A stretch of 64,000 nt of DNA, from positions 62,001-126,000 of the forward strand of contig CBFFRP010000141.1 of the NCBI GenBank assembly GCA_965644295.1, written 5' to 3'. The translations under genes were made by a program, and so were the position numbers. How positions within the stretch are numbered: position 1 is the first letter of the stretch; each line of letters starts with the position of its first letter. Below the pieces are notes generated by a model. It saw only the letters and a list, made by a program, of their open reading frames with translations. It did not search any database and was not told the DNA's origin. The stretch is from Paraphysomonas bandaiensis. Its lineage: Eukaryota; Chrysophyceae. Below, in pieces: positions 46,385 to 57,808 of this stretch.

Positions 46385-47224
46385 ATTCGTATTGACGTTG
46401 AAAAGCCGTGTCAAGCTACGCCGTGTTGTGTGTAATTGGTATCTGTATGTTGTATGTCAATAAGTATTTTAATGTATGCTTAAATGGTAATAGAATATTA
46501 AATCGTCGCAGTAGACAGTAGACAATATTTGCAATTTGCAACCAATACTGGTATTACAGTCAGCACGTGTATCTTGCGTATAATATACTGAAGATATATT
46601 TGTGTGTACTGAGTATTCTATCCTCGATTTGTGTGATCCCCCAATACCCAAAGGTTTGCCTACCTTCTCTCTTTCCCCGTTTAAGATTACTGTATTATGT
46701 ATTACTAATAGGTAGAATGGTATGACTGGACAGGTGTACATTTGTGGTTTGCGTCGTATAGACATTTGAATGATGATGAGTCAAAAATTATCAATCTAAT
46801 GTTTGTGCCCATTCTATATAGGCAATAGCTAGGATACTAAATTGATAAAGCAGTTGTATACCAAAAGAGGATCTATATTAACTTTCGCCAAACCCCTGTT
46901 CTTGTATACAATACAGAGTTGTGACAAATAAAATCATATTGTTCAGTCGCAGCCATAATAATGATTACTGAGAAAGAAGCCATGCGTATGACTTTAAGTT
47001 TCCATTGCGGAAAAAACAGTTATAAGAACTACAGATTACAATACTGAAGAATGAATTCGCGCACTACGAGAATCATTTTTCAAAAGATCTGTGGCGGCTT
47101 CCAGGTATGATATATACATGACGTTGATACAAGAAAATGCAACAGTAAAGAGTAGACTACGAAGTAGTATGTCGATCATCTCAACATAAGACCACAAATA
47201 AGAAAACCAAAACCCACGGAAAAC
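46385..47224. other. Intergenic, no gene recognised
   Basis: AT-rich. The minus frame 46765-46469 lacks coding character. The right end probably holds the 3' flank of the endonuclease III gene. Confidence 0.45.
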
Positions 47225-48543
47225 TCAAACGTTTTTCTTCGTTCGAATACGCTTTGATCTTCGTTCACCAACAACTTTCTCAACCTTTATTACTTTCATT
47301 GTATCATCTTCTTCCTTCACTTTCGTGACTGATTCGGCTTTTAAAACGACTTTGCCTCGAACGCCATTTTTTCTTTTTTTCCCTCTCCCCTTGTTGCTAA
47401 CCTCGCCGTCAGCAGTGCTTCCCAGATATGTATTTGTTGCGGCAGCCACACATGTATATTCACTAAACGTTTTGACAGGTGAGCAAGCCGTAAGTGAAGG
47501 GTCTTTGTGTAACTCTGCTATTCTATCGGAGTAGTACACGATACCCTTTGCTCGCTTTTGTGTAGGAAAGTGATCAAAAGAAGATGGAACTGGCTTGGAA
47601 GTGTGAACCCAGGAGCAAATTGGACATTGGCTAGCCTGGCAAATCTATCAAATTCATACACAAGAATCGTATATATAAGTAAGCAACTATAATGTACCAC
47701 AAACTAACTGCAATGGATCATTACCGTATGACTAACTGCAGTGCAATACTCTCTGCCAAAATATATCATCTGGAGGTGAATCTGTGATATCATCAGAGGC
47801 ATCGACAAGAAATTATATTGTGATATATACGGTGTTTATACAGTCGTAGTTACTGAAAAAACAGATATAACACTCACATTATTCCAGTCAGATCTATCAA
47901 ACAAGGCGCATAGATCCTGCTGTACTTTATCTACATTCTTCTCGTGCTTCGATAGACCCCAACGAAGAGCTAACCTGTGTACATGAGTGTCCACAGCAAT
48001 TGCAGGCTCACCAAATGCCTGTATATTAATACAAAGGTAAATTTGAGCCTCTACAACAATCATCAGCGCGGTACGGGAGTGTACCTGAGACATGATAACA
48101 GAGGCGGTCTTATGACCCACCCCAGGCAAAGACTCTAAATCTCTATAGTTGGACGGTATCTCACCATTAAAATCGTCAAGAATCTTTTTGGATAGACTAA
48201 CTAAGTACTGAGCCTTTTTGGGGGCCAGACCAACTGGGCTGATTATTCGCTGTACTTCTTCCACAGGCATCGCGCTGAGTAATTGCGGAGTAGGTGCTCG
48301 AGAAAACAATACTTTCGTACAATCATTAACTGAAAGAATATCGATTACAGCCAAACGTGTGCAACTAAGAAACGCAAGCAGAATAAACGCCGCCACACTA
48401 CACTTACCTTTTCCATCAGTCGTCTGAGCTGATAAAACGACAGCTACTAAGAAAGTGAACTTGTCGGTGTGGTTGAGAGGGACTGGAGGATCAGGGTAAA
48501 GGACATTCAGCACATTCTTTATATCATTCACTCGCAGACGCAT
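47225..48543 (-). CDS. NTH1: Endonuclease III-family DNA glycosylase/AP lyase
   Basis: Base-excision repair enzyme removing oxidised pyrimidines. Five exons: 48543-48408, 48329-48085, 48018-47878, 47781-47725, 47644-47225, giving 332 aa. The helix-hairpin-helix LPGVGHKTA has the catalytic Lys, and the catalytic Asp lies in AVDTHVHRLA; LVAVVLSAQTTD is the family's N-terminal block. The iron-sulfur cysteines appear in YCTAVSHT/ICQASQCPICSW with spacing C-x7-C-x4-C-x2-C rather than the classical C-x6-C-x2-C-x5-C; the exon 4/5 junction falls inside it. An added C-terminal tail of about 100 residues ends in Lys/Arg-rich sequence (KGRGKKRKNGVRGK; GERRSKRIRTKK) that looks nuclear-localising. Start MRLRVND is the only in-frame ATG nearby. 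Confidence 0.9.
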
Positions 48544-48950
48544 AGTGTTGAGTTATTAGTATCGCGTGTTGTCGAGACTCTGAGTGGGCGCATATACGCT
48601 AATGATTGTGAAATGGCTGCATGTCTGAGAGCTGAGAGTGAGACAGCAGACAGCACACTCCTACTCATACTCTAGTACTGCTGTACCTGTCACTCAACAC
48701 ACCTACAGCAGTACAAACGGTATAGCGGTATACGGCATATACGGTACGGTATGGACTCTGCTCTTGAAAGCAGCATACAAACGTTACTGTTGATGAATAC
48801 ACTGGCCGGCAGGCACTGTACACATACATGCATGTCTCCATGCACTACTCATACACAGCAGCTCACCTGCTTATGTGGCCTTAAGGAGCATCTTTTGCTA
48901 TTACTTCATACCCTATCGTGCTCCATGTTCCCACTTATCAGTGCTGCTGC
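48544..48950. promoter_or_regulatory. Bidirectional promoter region, endonuclease III / Ser-Arg-rich gene
   Basis: Contains a perfect 11 bp inverted repeat, GTACTGCTGTA at 48675-48685 and TACAGCAGTAC at 48704-48714, then CGGTATAGCGGTATACGG and further TACGGTA units to about 48748. Palindromes of this kind recur in other divergent intergenic regions here. Function inferred from position. Confidence 0.45.
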
Positions 48951-51202
48951 ATGATTAACACCATGACTGATCCACCGCCCGCACTATCTTCAGGCGGAAG
49001 GGATGATGACTCCATGTTTACCTCCCGATCGATTGTATCGTACAGCTCAAGTTATACTCGAAGCAGTCGCCGATCTAAACGAAACCTATTGAGCAGCAGT
49101 GCGAGTTCACTGAATACTAAAATACGCGACGATAATGTTTCTCTGAGGAGTGTGGAAGAGGGTTACGCTGCGATGTCCAATTTTCTTAAAGGTGACGATG
49201 ATAAGCGCGAATCTGTAAGTGATTTAATAGGTCAACGTATCAATCTGGACGATTGTTTAAAACTTAAAGCTGCTGCTAAATTAAGAATTCGTAATTCGAA
49301 GCGTGTTATTCGAAGTGACCTGTTCACTTCTCCAACTGCCGAGTCACCATATTTTGATGAATCAAGTTTCAGTCAGGCATTCACCATGTCCACAGTTAGC
49401 CTAACAAAAGGTGGCGTCTTTGGCGAGGATGAGACACTGGGGTCTATCAAAACATTACACAAGAAGGCCAGTCCATGTAAACCTCAGACTAAGAAAGGGC
49501 GACCAAGATCTCGTAGTCCTGATAATAGTGCGGCTGCTGAGCCTACGTTTTTGACTGGTCCGAAAGAGAGTCAATCTGACAAAGTATCTATTACCGCACA
49601 ACAAACCAAAAAGTTGGATCAATCTAAGCAAAAGGCGAGTAGTAAACCACTCATTAAACGAGCTACATCGCCACTTCGAAATACTCATTTACCGAGAAAG
49701 CGAGAAATGCCACCGGTAGATATGAATGTGCAGTCTATAAACCGTGAGGTATCCAGCTTACAGCCTGTTCAAATCCAGCGCTCTCGTAGTCCATCCCCTC
49801 CAGCCACGGCAATGGGAGATAACACATCCATTCATGGGAGCGTGGCTTCTGTGTCTCATATGTCACATATATCCCGCTTATCTCAAGGAACAGGGTATTC
49901 CACTCACACTGAAAATACGCGTGAAGAACGGCCTCGTGCGGTACCCCCGCTAGCTCAGAAACACACCCATTCGAAAGCTTATTTTGATGAGCTAGCGGAA
50001 CGACAACTGTCGTGGCTAATGGGTGTAGAAGCCAAGAATCGATTAGCTAAGAAGACGCTAGAAGAGCAGCACAATCGCGAGGTACTGTGTGTGTATTGTT
50101 TGCTATTCACGCAAGTTGTATCTTCATAGAACTCTATGATAAGTATTGAAACTACGAATTGGTCACCTCATTAACAGTATATCTGCGTAGTTGAGAATGG
50201 GCCCTGATATCAAAAAAGCACAGCAAAGTTGGGAACGACTGAAGAAAACAGCAGCCGCTAGACTGCCGAAGCTAGAAGCTAAGCCTGATGTATGTGTTGC
50301 TAAATGCTGCAGTATCTGTGATAGCAGATTCTCTAATTTATCGTTTTTATTAAATTGAGTTCGTGTGATTTGCATTCATTTTTATTTATATATTCTAGGC
50401 TCTGAGTGAAACATCGGTTAAGATAGATGAGAAAATGTCGATGAAGTTGAATGAGCTAACAGTAAAACTTGAGCGACTCAGTATGATGCGCAAAATTAAT
50501 GAGAAACAGCCGACTAAGAAGTCTCATCGCTATGCCGGACGCGCAATTTCACCAGATAGTATGTCAGGATCGGCAACCTGTCATGATGAGAAACTATCTT
50601 CTGAAGCAGTAGAAACTACAACGCGGTCAAGTGACGCTGACACAGCTGGGTTCTCAGTGGAAACAACTCAAGTTTCAAATGATATCTTGCATAAACAATT
50701 GACGACCATGCAGTATGGCGGTGAAGTAGATGTTGGTAATTCATGGGGTGAGAATATCGAATGTACAGAAAGTATTGACAATGATCCTTTACCCATGCAA
50801 AATAATGATGATGGTACCATGTCGGTTTTGTCACGTAGCTCTTACGGAGATGACGACATATTTGACAATGAAGCTGAACTTAATGACCGCGCGGCTGATG
50901 TAGTTCTGCCATCTATTGAGCTTGAAAATTCATCGAAACAAGATAAAATATTTGGTATTCCTGTGTACGTGGTCGATAATCCTGCTGACCCTGAAGATAC
51001 ACCTCGACTGGCCCCCGACTTATTTTATGATCCTGTCGATGAAGCAAGCTTAGGACTAGACAAGACTACTGTAAGCGAACTAATGAATGGATTGGAGACA
51101 AATCGGTCGGATGAGAGTGATTACGAAGATCATTGGGATAAGGCAAAAGCCAGAGCGAAGATTGCTGTTAGTCCGACGAAAAGTTTGTCTTTCGAAACGT
51201 GA
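48951..51202 (+). CDS. Unrecognised Ser-rich protein with C-terminal coiled coil
   Basis: Three exons: 48951-50081, 50191-50289, 50399-51202 (introns 109 nt each), 677 aa. No known domain recognised. The N-terminal 350 residues are rich in Ser, Arg and Lys with SRS/SPS clusters (KGRPRSRSPDNS, RSRSPSPP), a pattern of disordered phosphoproteins. A helical segment (AYFDELAERQLSWLMGVEAK; LAKKTLEEQHNRE) spans the end of exon 1 and exon 2 (IKKAQQSWERLKKTAAARL), and exon 3 opens with more coil (KMSMKLNELTVKLERLSMM) before an acidic Ser/Asp-rich C terminus. No membrane segment. ATGs at 48951 and 48963 are both possible; the open frame further upstream has no ATG. Divergent from endonuclease III. Confidence 0.75.
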
Positions 51203-52255
51203 GTTAACATTCATTGGAATTGTACTCTGATGAAGGCGTATATTTCGCATTTTTGGAGATAAGTTCGGTATCTAATTCGTTTCTCTTGCCCTCTTTGGAG
51301 AGTACTCCAGTAAAAGGGTCATGGGAGTAGGCTAAGATTATATTCGTAAATTGAATTATTGCAATCCTGCTATACTGCTATACTATAAAGAGTATCTTAA
51401 GTGAGATATATTATTGAGCGCTATCAATATGATAGTGGTTTTATCTCGTCAATATAAATTATGGGATTGACCTCGTCTAAATAGTACTGTTTACTAGCCT
51501 ATCCTATATCTTTAGTCAAGTAACTTTATATATTCACCCCCGTTTTTTACCCGTTACAACTACGAGTTGGTTTCACCTATTGCATAATGGATATCGTGTC
51601 AAACAGCAAAACTCGACACTACATATTTATGAACAATGGGCAGTAGTACGTCCAAGCCAGTGCAAAAGGGCTCAGGTGGGGAATTCAGCAATCACGAAAA
51701 AAAGAAGTAGAAGAATGGAAAGGTTGTAGATAAGACACGGTTATAGGCCCTTCAATCCTTCATCACAACCCTATTCATTGTGCTGTACTCTGTACATACA
51801 ATTCAACGATGCTTTTGCCACATATCTAGGGATACAGCTAACTTTGCATATTGGCATACATTTTTCCACAACAAGTTATAGGTCACTCTATCCATGCATA
51901 CTGCAAACTATTCGAAGAGAGCTATATTATATATATATATTCGTGTCAGAGAGCTACGAATCGTATACATATAAAGATTTTTAGTACACTAGACGGTCAA
52001 AGAAAATATATGGCATGAGCATTTGGTTTTCTTGGTTTTCTTATTTACTAACAGTAGCCACACCAATGCCACCAGTAACCAACGAGTGACATATATATAC
52101 ATGCCAATTGTAAACACTCCACACTGATAGACTTCCATAGTTGCATACGGCATCCTGTTCTGATTTATTCCAAATGTTTCAAGTTTCTAAATCGACACTG
52201 TCTGCAGTACTACTTATCCCAATAGTATATGTGCATTTTGCTCATTTTCGAGAGC
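51203..52255. other. Intergenic between convergent genes
   Basis: About 1 kb, AT-rich, without convincing coding frames or known repeats. Holds the 3' flanks of the Ser-rich gene and the PrsW-like gene. Confidence 0.5.
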
Positions 52256-54068
52256 CTACTGGTCAAACACATAAACTCCTGAGGAGTCCTCATGTGCATA
52301 TTGAGTGGAATGCATGTTCATTTCCAAGTCTTGGGGCACGTGATTCTTGCAGCAGCACTGGCACATAAAACAGCACGAGCAGACGCAGTTGGTGCGAGTA
52401 CCCCACTGACGGATATCTGGAAGACCAAGGACGGGAGGCTAATAAATAAATTACATTCCAATAGGCAAACAAATACATTTCATATACATTGCAACCCCAT
52501 CTGGCCAAATTTCCCTACCTGTCCAGCCAAAATTCTCTGGTGAATGTCAATCTTCCCGTTTCCTGCACTGGCTTGCTCTGCTCGCACTTGGAAAGACAGG
52601 TGGCGTGCATACGCCACTCCTCCTACAAAAAAGAGAACTGCTCCTACGAAGCCCAAGATACCCAGGCTAGAATTCGCGTTTTCCCCAATTGTAAGGAGGA
52701 AATTGAAGCTTCCATGCACCAGCCAAGGCACAAATAATATAGGGAAAACAACTGAACGAAAAAGCATCACGCGATTAAAACAACGCATTGAAGCAGCAAA
52801 TGGGCGGTGACGTCGCCAGATAAACTTGTAAAACGAAATATACTTTGATAGAGCATGTCATACCTTCAGATAGAGCCTGACAATTGGGGGCAATCGGACG
52901 TCTTTTAGCTATTCCGAGACCTATGATGGCCCCAGTAGTACAATGCAATGGAACAGATAGGAAGGCTCGCACAATGGCAGTAATATATCCATCTAATTGC
53001 GATAGTACCACATCAGCATAGGAAATGGAGAAAACATAAACACGAATATCGTATAGAAATACAATAATATAACACATTTTCTCACAAAATAGAGTACAAT
53101 AACTGTGGTACTACAAGTAATTACGTATACACAAGTTCTGCACTACAGGCATATAGCAGCATGCAATAAAGCACGGTGATCTACTGAGCATGGTAACGGT
53201 TAATATATATTACACTATGACAGTGTTAGCGAAAACAGTGTAGTATACTACGACGTATATTACCACACGAGGTCTACTGACGTAGAATGACACACAAAAG
53301 ACTCACATGAAAATACGTAAAGAATATTCTCTGCTGTGGCAAATCCGCACCCAGCGCATATTCCATATACCATCATTGACCGCCAGTCCTCTGTTAAACT
53401 GATATGGCATGGTTACAAATTAGTTGTTAAGCAGCCTTATTAAGCACTGCATAAACTTGCCTGCTATTGGTTATTCTAGATATTACTTTGAACTTTACAA
53501 CTTCCTCACAAAATCCAGCAAAAAAGTAGTGCTGGATCAGGTACGCCAAAATACAGAGACCACACAATCCCCCATCTTTGAGTTGCGGTGCAATTGCGAG
53601 AACCCAAATGAGGTCCCATATCAAGAGTGGAATCATCCACATTATTGTTTCAAGAAAGGACACTGTTCAACAAATTCATTTTTTAATATTAAAATACTGT
53701 AGAATTATACCTATCATTTGTCCCTGCGTGACCTGATTTTTGTAGTAGTGCCTCGTGAGGGCTAAGATGACGACTCCTATTGAAGTTCATTAGATAGGCA
53801 GAAAGCTAAAAAAAGCCATACCGGGCGTAACAGCAGCTATAAGTAGTCCTAAAGGGGGGGCAGCAAGTAAAAAAGCACCACCAAGGGCCAGTCCAATGAT
53901 GATAGTGAATGCACACCCCAAGCAATACGACGTACATTCCCAATCACAAAAAGACGATGGCTCGATGGGAACAGGTGGACGATCGGCGAGAGTTGACCCT
54001 TGTCTATTGTTCATGGCAATTACTCGCTCTGGTGCAATAGGAGTGTGGTGATAAGTATTATCGTCCAT
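52256..54068 (-). CDS. PrsW-family-like intramembrane metalloprotease
   Basis: Seven exons: 54068-53822, 53776-53711, 53662-53461, 53398-53307, 52992-52864, 52751-52519, 52438-52256, giving 383 aa with about 8 hydrophobic segments. PrsW/CAAX-protease-like motifs: EEVVKF in a membrane helix, GFATAENILYV, IVRAFLSVPLHCTTG and PWLVHGSFNF, supplying the expected Glu and His ligands. Intron 3 appears to use a GC donor (AG/GCAAGT), because only this join keeps the frame into LTEDWRSMM. Intron 4 (about 314 nt) is long and may hide an exon. The tail has a cysteine cluster (CVCSCCFMCQCCCK), a likely palmitoylation site. Cleavage of membrane proteins is inferred from family; no substrate suggested. Confidence 0.78.
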
Positions 54069-54830
54069 AGTTTACTCGTTCAATAATATTGTTCTGCGAT
54101 GCGATAAGTTTACAGCCAACTACACATACACAACAAACTGAAAGCGCTTTAATTCAGTCAGAAAATAAATATCTAACTCTTATCGTTACACTGTTCTTGT
54201 CTTGTCTCTGGATGCAGAAGGAAGGAGGGTTAACTAAGACACACAGTATATTGTGCTGATTGATAATAATCACGCTCTCCTCCATCTTGTCGGAGATACA
54301 TATATAGGCAGTATATGTACACTACACCAAGACATGCATGTATCCTTCCAAACCCCTCCGCGATCACGATATTCGGATTATTTAGAAAAAAATTCGAGAA
54401 TTTGGCCCTTCGATACACTTTTTCTGCTACGACTTTGTAGAAACTGCAGGGTATGGTGTGGACAAAAAAGACCTTGCTGTCGTGTTGTACAATACTGAAA
54501 TTCTGGAAACACAATACGAAGAAAGTTGTATATACTACATGGCTGTATACCGGTATGGTATACCGTATACGCACAAGGACGCAGGATATAGATATGTACA
54601 CTACATACTACAGGACCAAATGCCGGTTCCGTCCGTACACTCTATTCCGGTATGTGCGTACCTGTAGAGTGGATCGAGTGGTCGATAACTTCACATCCAC
54701 ACATACATACACACTCCAAAAACATGAAGCTGGAATATAGATACATCTGCAGTATTAGTTCACGTTATCTCTCTTGACGTGAGTAACTACCATTATATCT
54801 CTCCAGTGCTAGTATTGTTGGTTGTGAACC
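54069..54830. promoter_or_regulatory. Bidirectional promoter region, PrsW-like / betaine-lipid synthase
   Basis: 762 bp between divergent starts. 54545-54575 contains overlapping palindromes (GTATACCGG, GGTATACC, CGTATACG), and CATACATACACAC lies near 54701. No coding frame is supported. Confidence 0.4.
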
Positions 54831-56906
54831 ATGACCAAGCCTATCCCTGGCGAGTCCAAGGAGGAGTACACGAGGAGGAAGCTGCTCAAGAGTCAGCTGA
54901 ATCCAGTGGCAGACTTTATCCTGAGCATAGTGATGCTGTCGTTGAGCCCCTTCATCATGCTCTTCGCCATGATACACGACAAGCTCATGTTTAAGTTCCT
55001 CAACAAGACCTATATCTATAACGTGAGTTGGGAGGACCCTCGTATGGATCAGAGAGTGTTCGATCTCAATGAGTCCGATCATGTTATCACTATCGCATCA
55101 GCGGGATGTAATGTACTCGACTATATCATTGAGGGTGCTAGAGTGACTGCAGTCGACTTCAACTCTTGTCAGATTGCTCTCACGGAGATCAAGAAAGTTG
55201 CCATCATGAACATTGATTTTGAGCAGTTCTTTGAAATCTTTTCCAAATCCAACATGGAGCTCCTCCGTGAGCTGTACCCCTCCAAGATTCGCCCTCATCT
55301 GACGGCTGCTTCTAGAGAGTTTTGGGATGATGGTGTGCATAGAATTAAGTCCTTCATGTATTCGGGCACCTCTGGTAACATGTCTTATGTACTCTTCCGC
55401 TGGATACTACCTATTTTCGGTCTTGGTTTTATCCGTCGTGATCTGGTCGCTGGCACTACACCCGAAGCCCTTCGCAACAAACTCGCTCAGTGCGAGTATC
55501 GTCTCCGATCTCTGGCGTGGATTATGGACAATATTCTTCTCCGCGGTGGGTGCTGCTTGGCAGGTGTCCCAGAACGTCAGATGGCTCTTGGGCTACATCG
55601 CCCCAACAACCTCGCCATGGTAATTGAGCGTATATTCTTCAATACTGACTTGGTAAACGATAACTATTTCTACTCCGGTTATATTCTTGGATACTACCAA
55701 CCCCACAACTGTCCTAGATATCTAAAGAAGGAAAACTACATGAAGATGCGCAAGCATTTGAATGCTGGCAAACTTCATCTCGTGCACGGTACTATGCTTC
55801 AGGCAATTGACAATGTCAAGACTGACATCACTGTGGCCTCCCTTCTAGACCACATGGATTGGATGACTGATCGCATGATTAACGAGGAGATTACCCACTT
55901 AGTCAGGAAAATGGACCCTGTGCGCGGGAAGATATTCTGGCGCACATTTGCTGATGATGTTCACTCCGCTCCCTTGGCTTGGCTGGAGCCTGTTAAAGTG
56001 GATGACAGTGATGACCGTGTGGGCATGTACTGGACCACTTGGATTGCTAACCTGAAAGACTGTAAAATTGCCTATGAAGAAAGAATCGACACGAACCAGT
56101 CGAAGGGACTAATATCTGATTTGTGGACCGGGCTGAAAGTTATATCTTTTCCCTTTCTAAAGCCCTTGATTGCCAGCTCCATCAAGGCCACAGGACATGC
56201 AAAGGATATGGAGTCATTTTACCGCTACCAAAAGGAAGGGTATGATGCATTCCGTGAGGGATTGCTTCATGCCAGGCCTGTGCTAATGGAGTCCTTTCCT
56301 TTAAAGAAAGAGGGCAACATGGTTTGGGTCGATGTTGGTGGTGGGACTGCTCGCAATCTCGAGTTTTTCCCTGTCGATGTCATTCGTAAGTATTTCAAGA
56401 AAATAGTTGTGGTGGATATCTCCGCCTCATTGCTGGAAATCGCTCAGAAAAGAATTGACGCCATGGGCCTCGGTGATATCGTCTCCGTCGTTGAGGCCGA
56501 TTTTACTGATGTCTCCTGCTTTTCCAAACTACCTCCTGCCGGTACTGTGGATGCAGTTACCATGTCGTACTCGTTCTCTATGATTCCTAATCAGCAGGGT
56601 GCCATGACCAACGCTGCTAAACTTATTAAGGACAAGGGACAAGGAATAGTTGCAATTGCCGACTTTTTTCTTGAGGGTAATTTCGATGATTGCCTACCCC
56701 ACTTTTCTCGTAAGGTCAGAAAAGTTGAGAGCAAATTACACAAAGCTTGGTTTGCCATGGACCACGTTCATCTTTTGGGCGAAAAGCAGTTGCGTATGGG
56801 GGAGCCAATGATGGAGCGCATTTGGGACAACCGTTTCCGCGGCCAGGTGCCGTTCATGCCTTTTTTCACTCCTTACCACGGTGTCGTCATAATGCAGAAG
56901 AAGTAG
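54831..56906 (+). CDS. BTA1: Betaine-lipid (DGTS) synthase, BtaA-BtaB fusion
   Basis: Single-exon gene of 691 aa. It makes the phosphorus-free membrane lipid DGTS: the BtaA part transfers the 3-amino-3-carboxypropyl group of S-adenosylmethionine to diacylglycerol, and the BtaB part trimethylates the amine. The hydrophobic N terminus (residues ~25-50) suggests ER anchoring. The BtaA-like (DUF3419) half spans about 60-400: NVSWEDPRMDQRVFDL, then ITIASAGCNVLDYIIEG and AVDFNSCQ. The BtaB-like methyltransferase is C-terminal (about 460-691): motif I WVDVGGGTARNLE near 500 and VVVDIS for motif II. Both halves look intact. DGTS is common in algae, fungi and some protists, often under phosphate shortage (family knowledge). 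Divergent from the PrsW-like gene. Confidence 0.95.
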   Translation: MTKPIPGESKEEYTRRKLLKSQLNPVADFILSIVMLSLSPFIMLFAMIHDKLMFKFLNKTYIYNVSWEDPRMDQRVFDLNESDHVITIASAGCNVLDYIIEGARVTAVDFNSCQIALTEIKKVAIMNIDFEQFFEIFSKSNMELLRELYPSKIRPHLTAASREFWDDGVHRIKSFMYSGTSGNMSYVLFRWILPIFGLGFIRRDLVAGTTPEALRNKLAQCEYRLRSLAWIMDNILLRGGCCLAGVPERQMALGLHRPNNLAMVIERIFFNTDLVNDNYFYSGYILGYYQPHNCPRYLKKENYMKMRKHLNAGKLHLVHGTMLQAIDNVKTDITVASLLDHMDWMTDRMINEEITHLVRKMDPVRGKIFWRTFADDVHSAPLAWLEPVKVDDSDDRVGMYWTTWIANLKDCKIAYEERIDTNQSKGLISDLWTGLKVISFPFLKPLIASSIKATGHAKDMESFYRYQKEGYDAFREGLLHARPVLMESFPLKKEGNMVWVDVGGGTARNLEFFPVDVIRKYFKKIVVVDISASLLEIAQKRIDAMGLGDIVSVVEADFTDVSCFSKLPPAGTVDAVTMSYSFSMIPNQQGAMTNAAKLIKDKGQGIVAIADFFLEGNFDDCLPHFSRKVRKVESKLHKAWFAMDHVHLLGEKQLRMGEPMMERIWDNRFRGQVPFMPFFTPYHGVVIMQKK

Positions 56907-57162
56907 AACTTCATTTCACTTTGACAACATCCTATATTCTGCACTTCTACTTTGTGACTTCATTTGTCATTCTTACTGCCACTTTACCAAACAGAAATAA
57001 TACTTCGAGTGTGTTGTTTCTATTTATGTTAGCGTTGGAGTGATTTTATATTGCAGCAATGTCGTTGCATCACAGCGTCGGCTATTCTAGCATTGTTTAC
57101 TATTTTAGTAGTAATTAAGAGAGATCGTGATATTCTATAATTTGTTGGAGCACTATACTCCA

Positions 57163-57808
57163 CAGGGCCAGTCAAAAATATAGTGGATTGCAATATAAAT
57201 ATTGCAATTATTTATTCGTGCTTGATACAATATATTGATTATTTTTGTAGCAAAATTTGGGCTCGCAATATATTGCTCATGCTAGTGTGTCTTAGAAATT
57301 ATATGTGATTAATCATAAACGACTCTTCATAATCACATAACTCAACTACTATTATAACATCGAACAATTATGATAACTACCTGCTACGAAGAATACAGAA
57401 TACTATTCATGTTCAATATTACAAATTGTACTGTCTCTGTCAAGCTATTCACCAGATACCAGATTTTAAACTCCAAACTGTTTAAATTGATGATGTCATC
57501 CCCATACAAACATGTTTTTCTTATAACCTGTATAAGAATGCCAGTTTAAACAGTCAATAAGAACGAGGACGACAGTGACGAAGAGTTGGAACACTTAGAG
57601 TACTAGTTGCTGCATTTTCTTTGGGGTTTCATCATTATGTATGTTGTAACCTCTACTAACTAGTCACTACCGATGGAGCTCATTTCTTCTTCTTAGCGCC
57701 TAATATATTTCAATACATTGCAACACATTTAAAAATTATTATTGGTCTTGAAAATATTATCTTTATTATTTATTGCAATATATTTCAATGTAATGTTGAC
57801 TGGCCCTG
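57163..57808. mobile_element. hAT-type MITE (646 bp) with 8 bp target duplication
   Basis: Perfect 13 bp inverted repeats CAGGGCCAGTCAA (57163-57175) and TTGACTGGCCCTG (57796-57808). Flanks ATACTCCA (57155-57162) and ATACTTTA (57809-57816) are an 8 bp duplication with two C/T changes, fitting hAT. The interior has ATATTGCAAT motifs as in the 7215 element. A short acidic frame on the plus strand, NKNEDDSDEELEHLEY then stop (ending about 57605), may be a relic transposase C terminus. Non-autonomous. 56907-57162 holds the 3' flank of BTA1. Confidence 0.78.

Noticed and set aside
52752-52863. Coding continuation KYISFYKFIWRRHRPFAASM in the PrsW-like gene
   Set aside because: Open in the frame of the next exon but cannot be joined in phase to exon 5; treated as intron sequence (about 112 nt).
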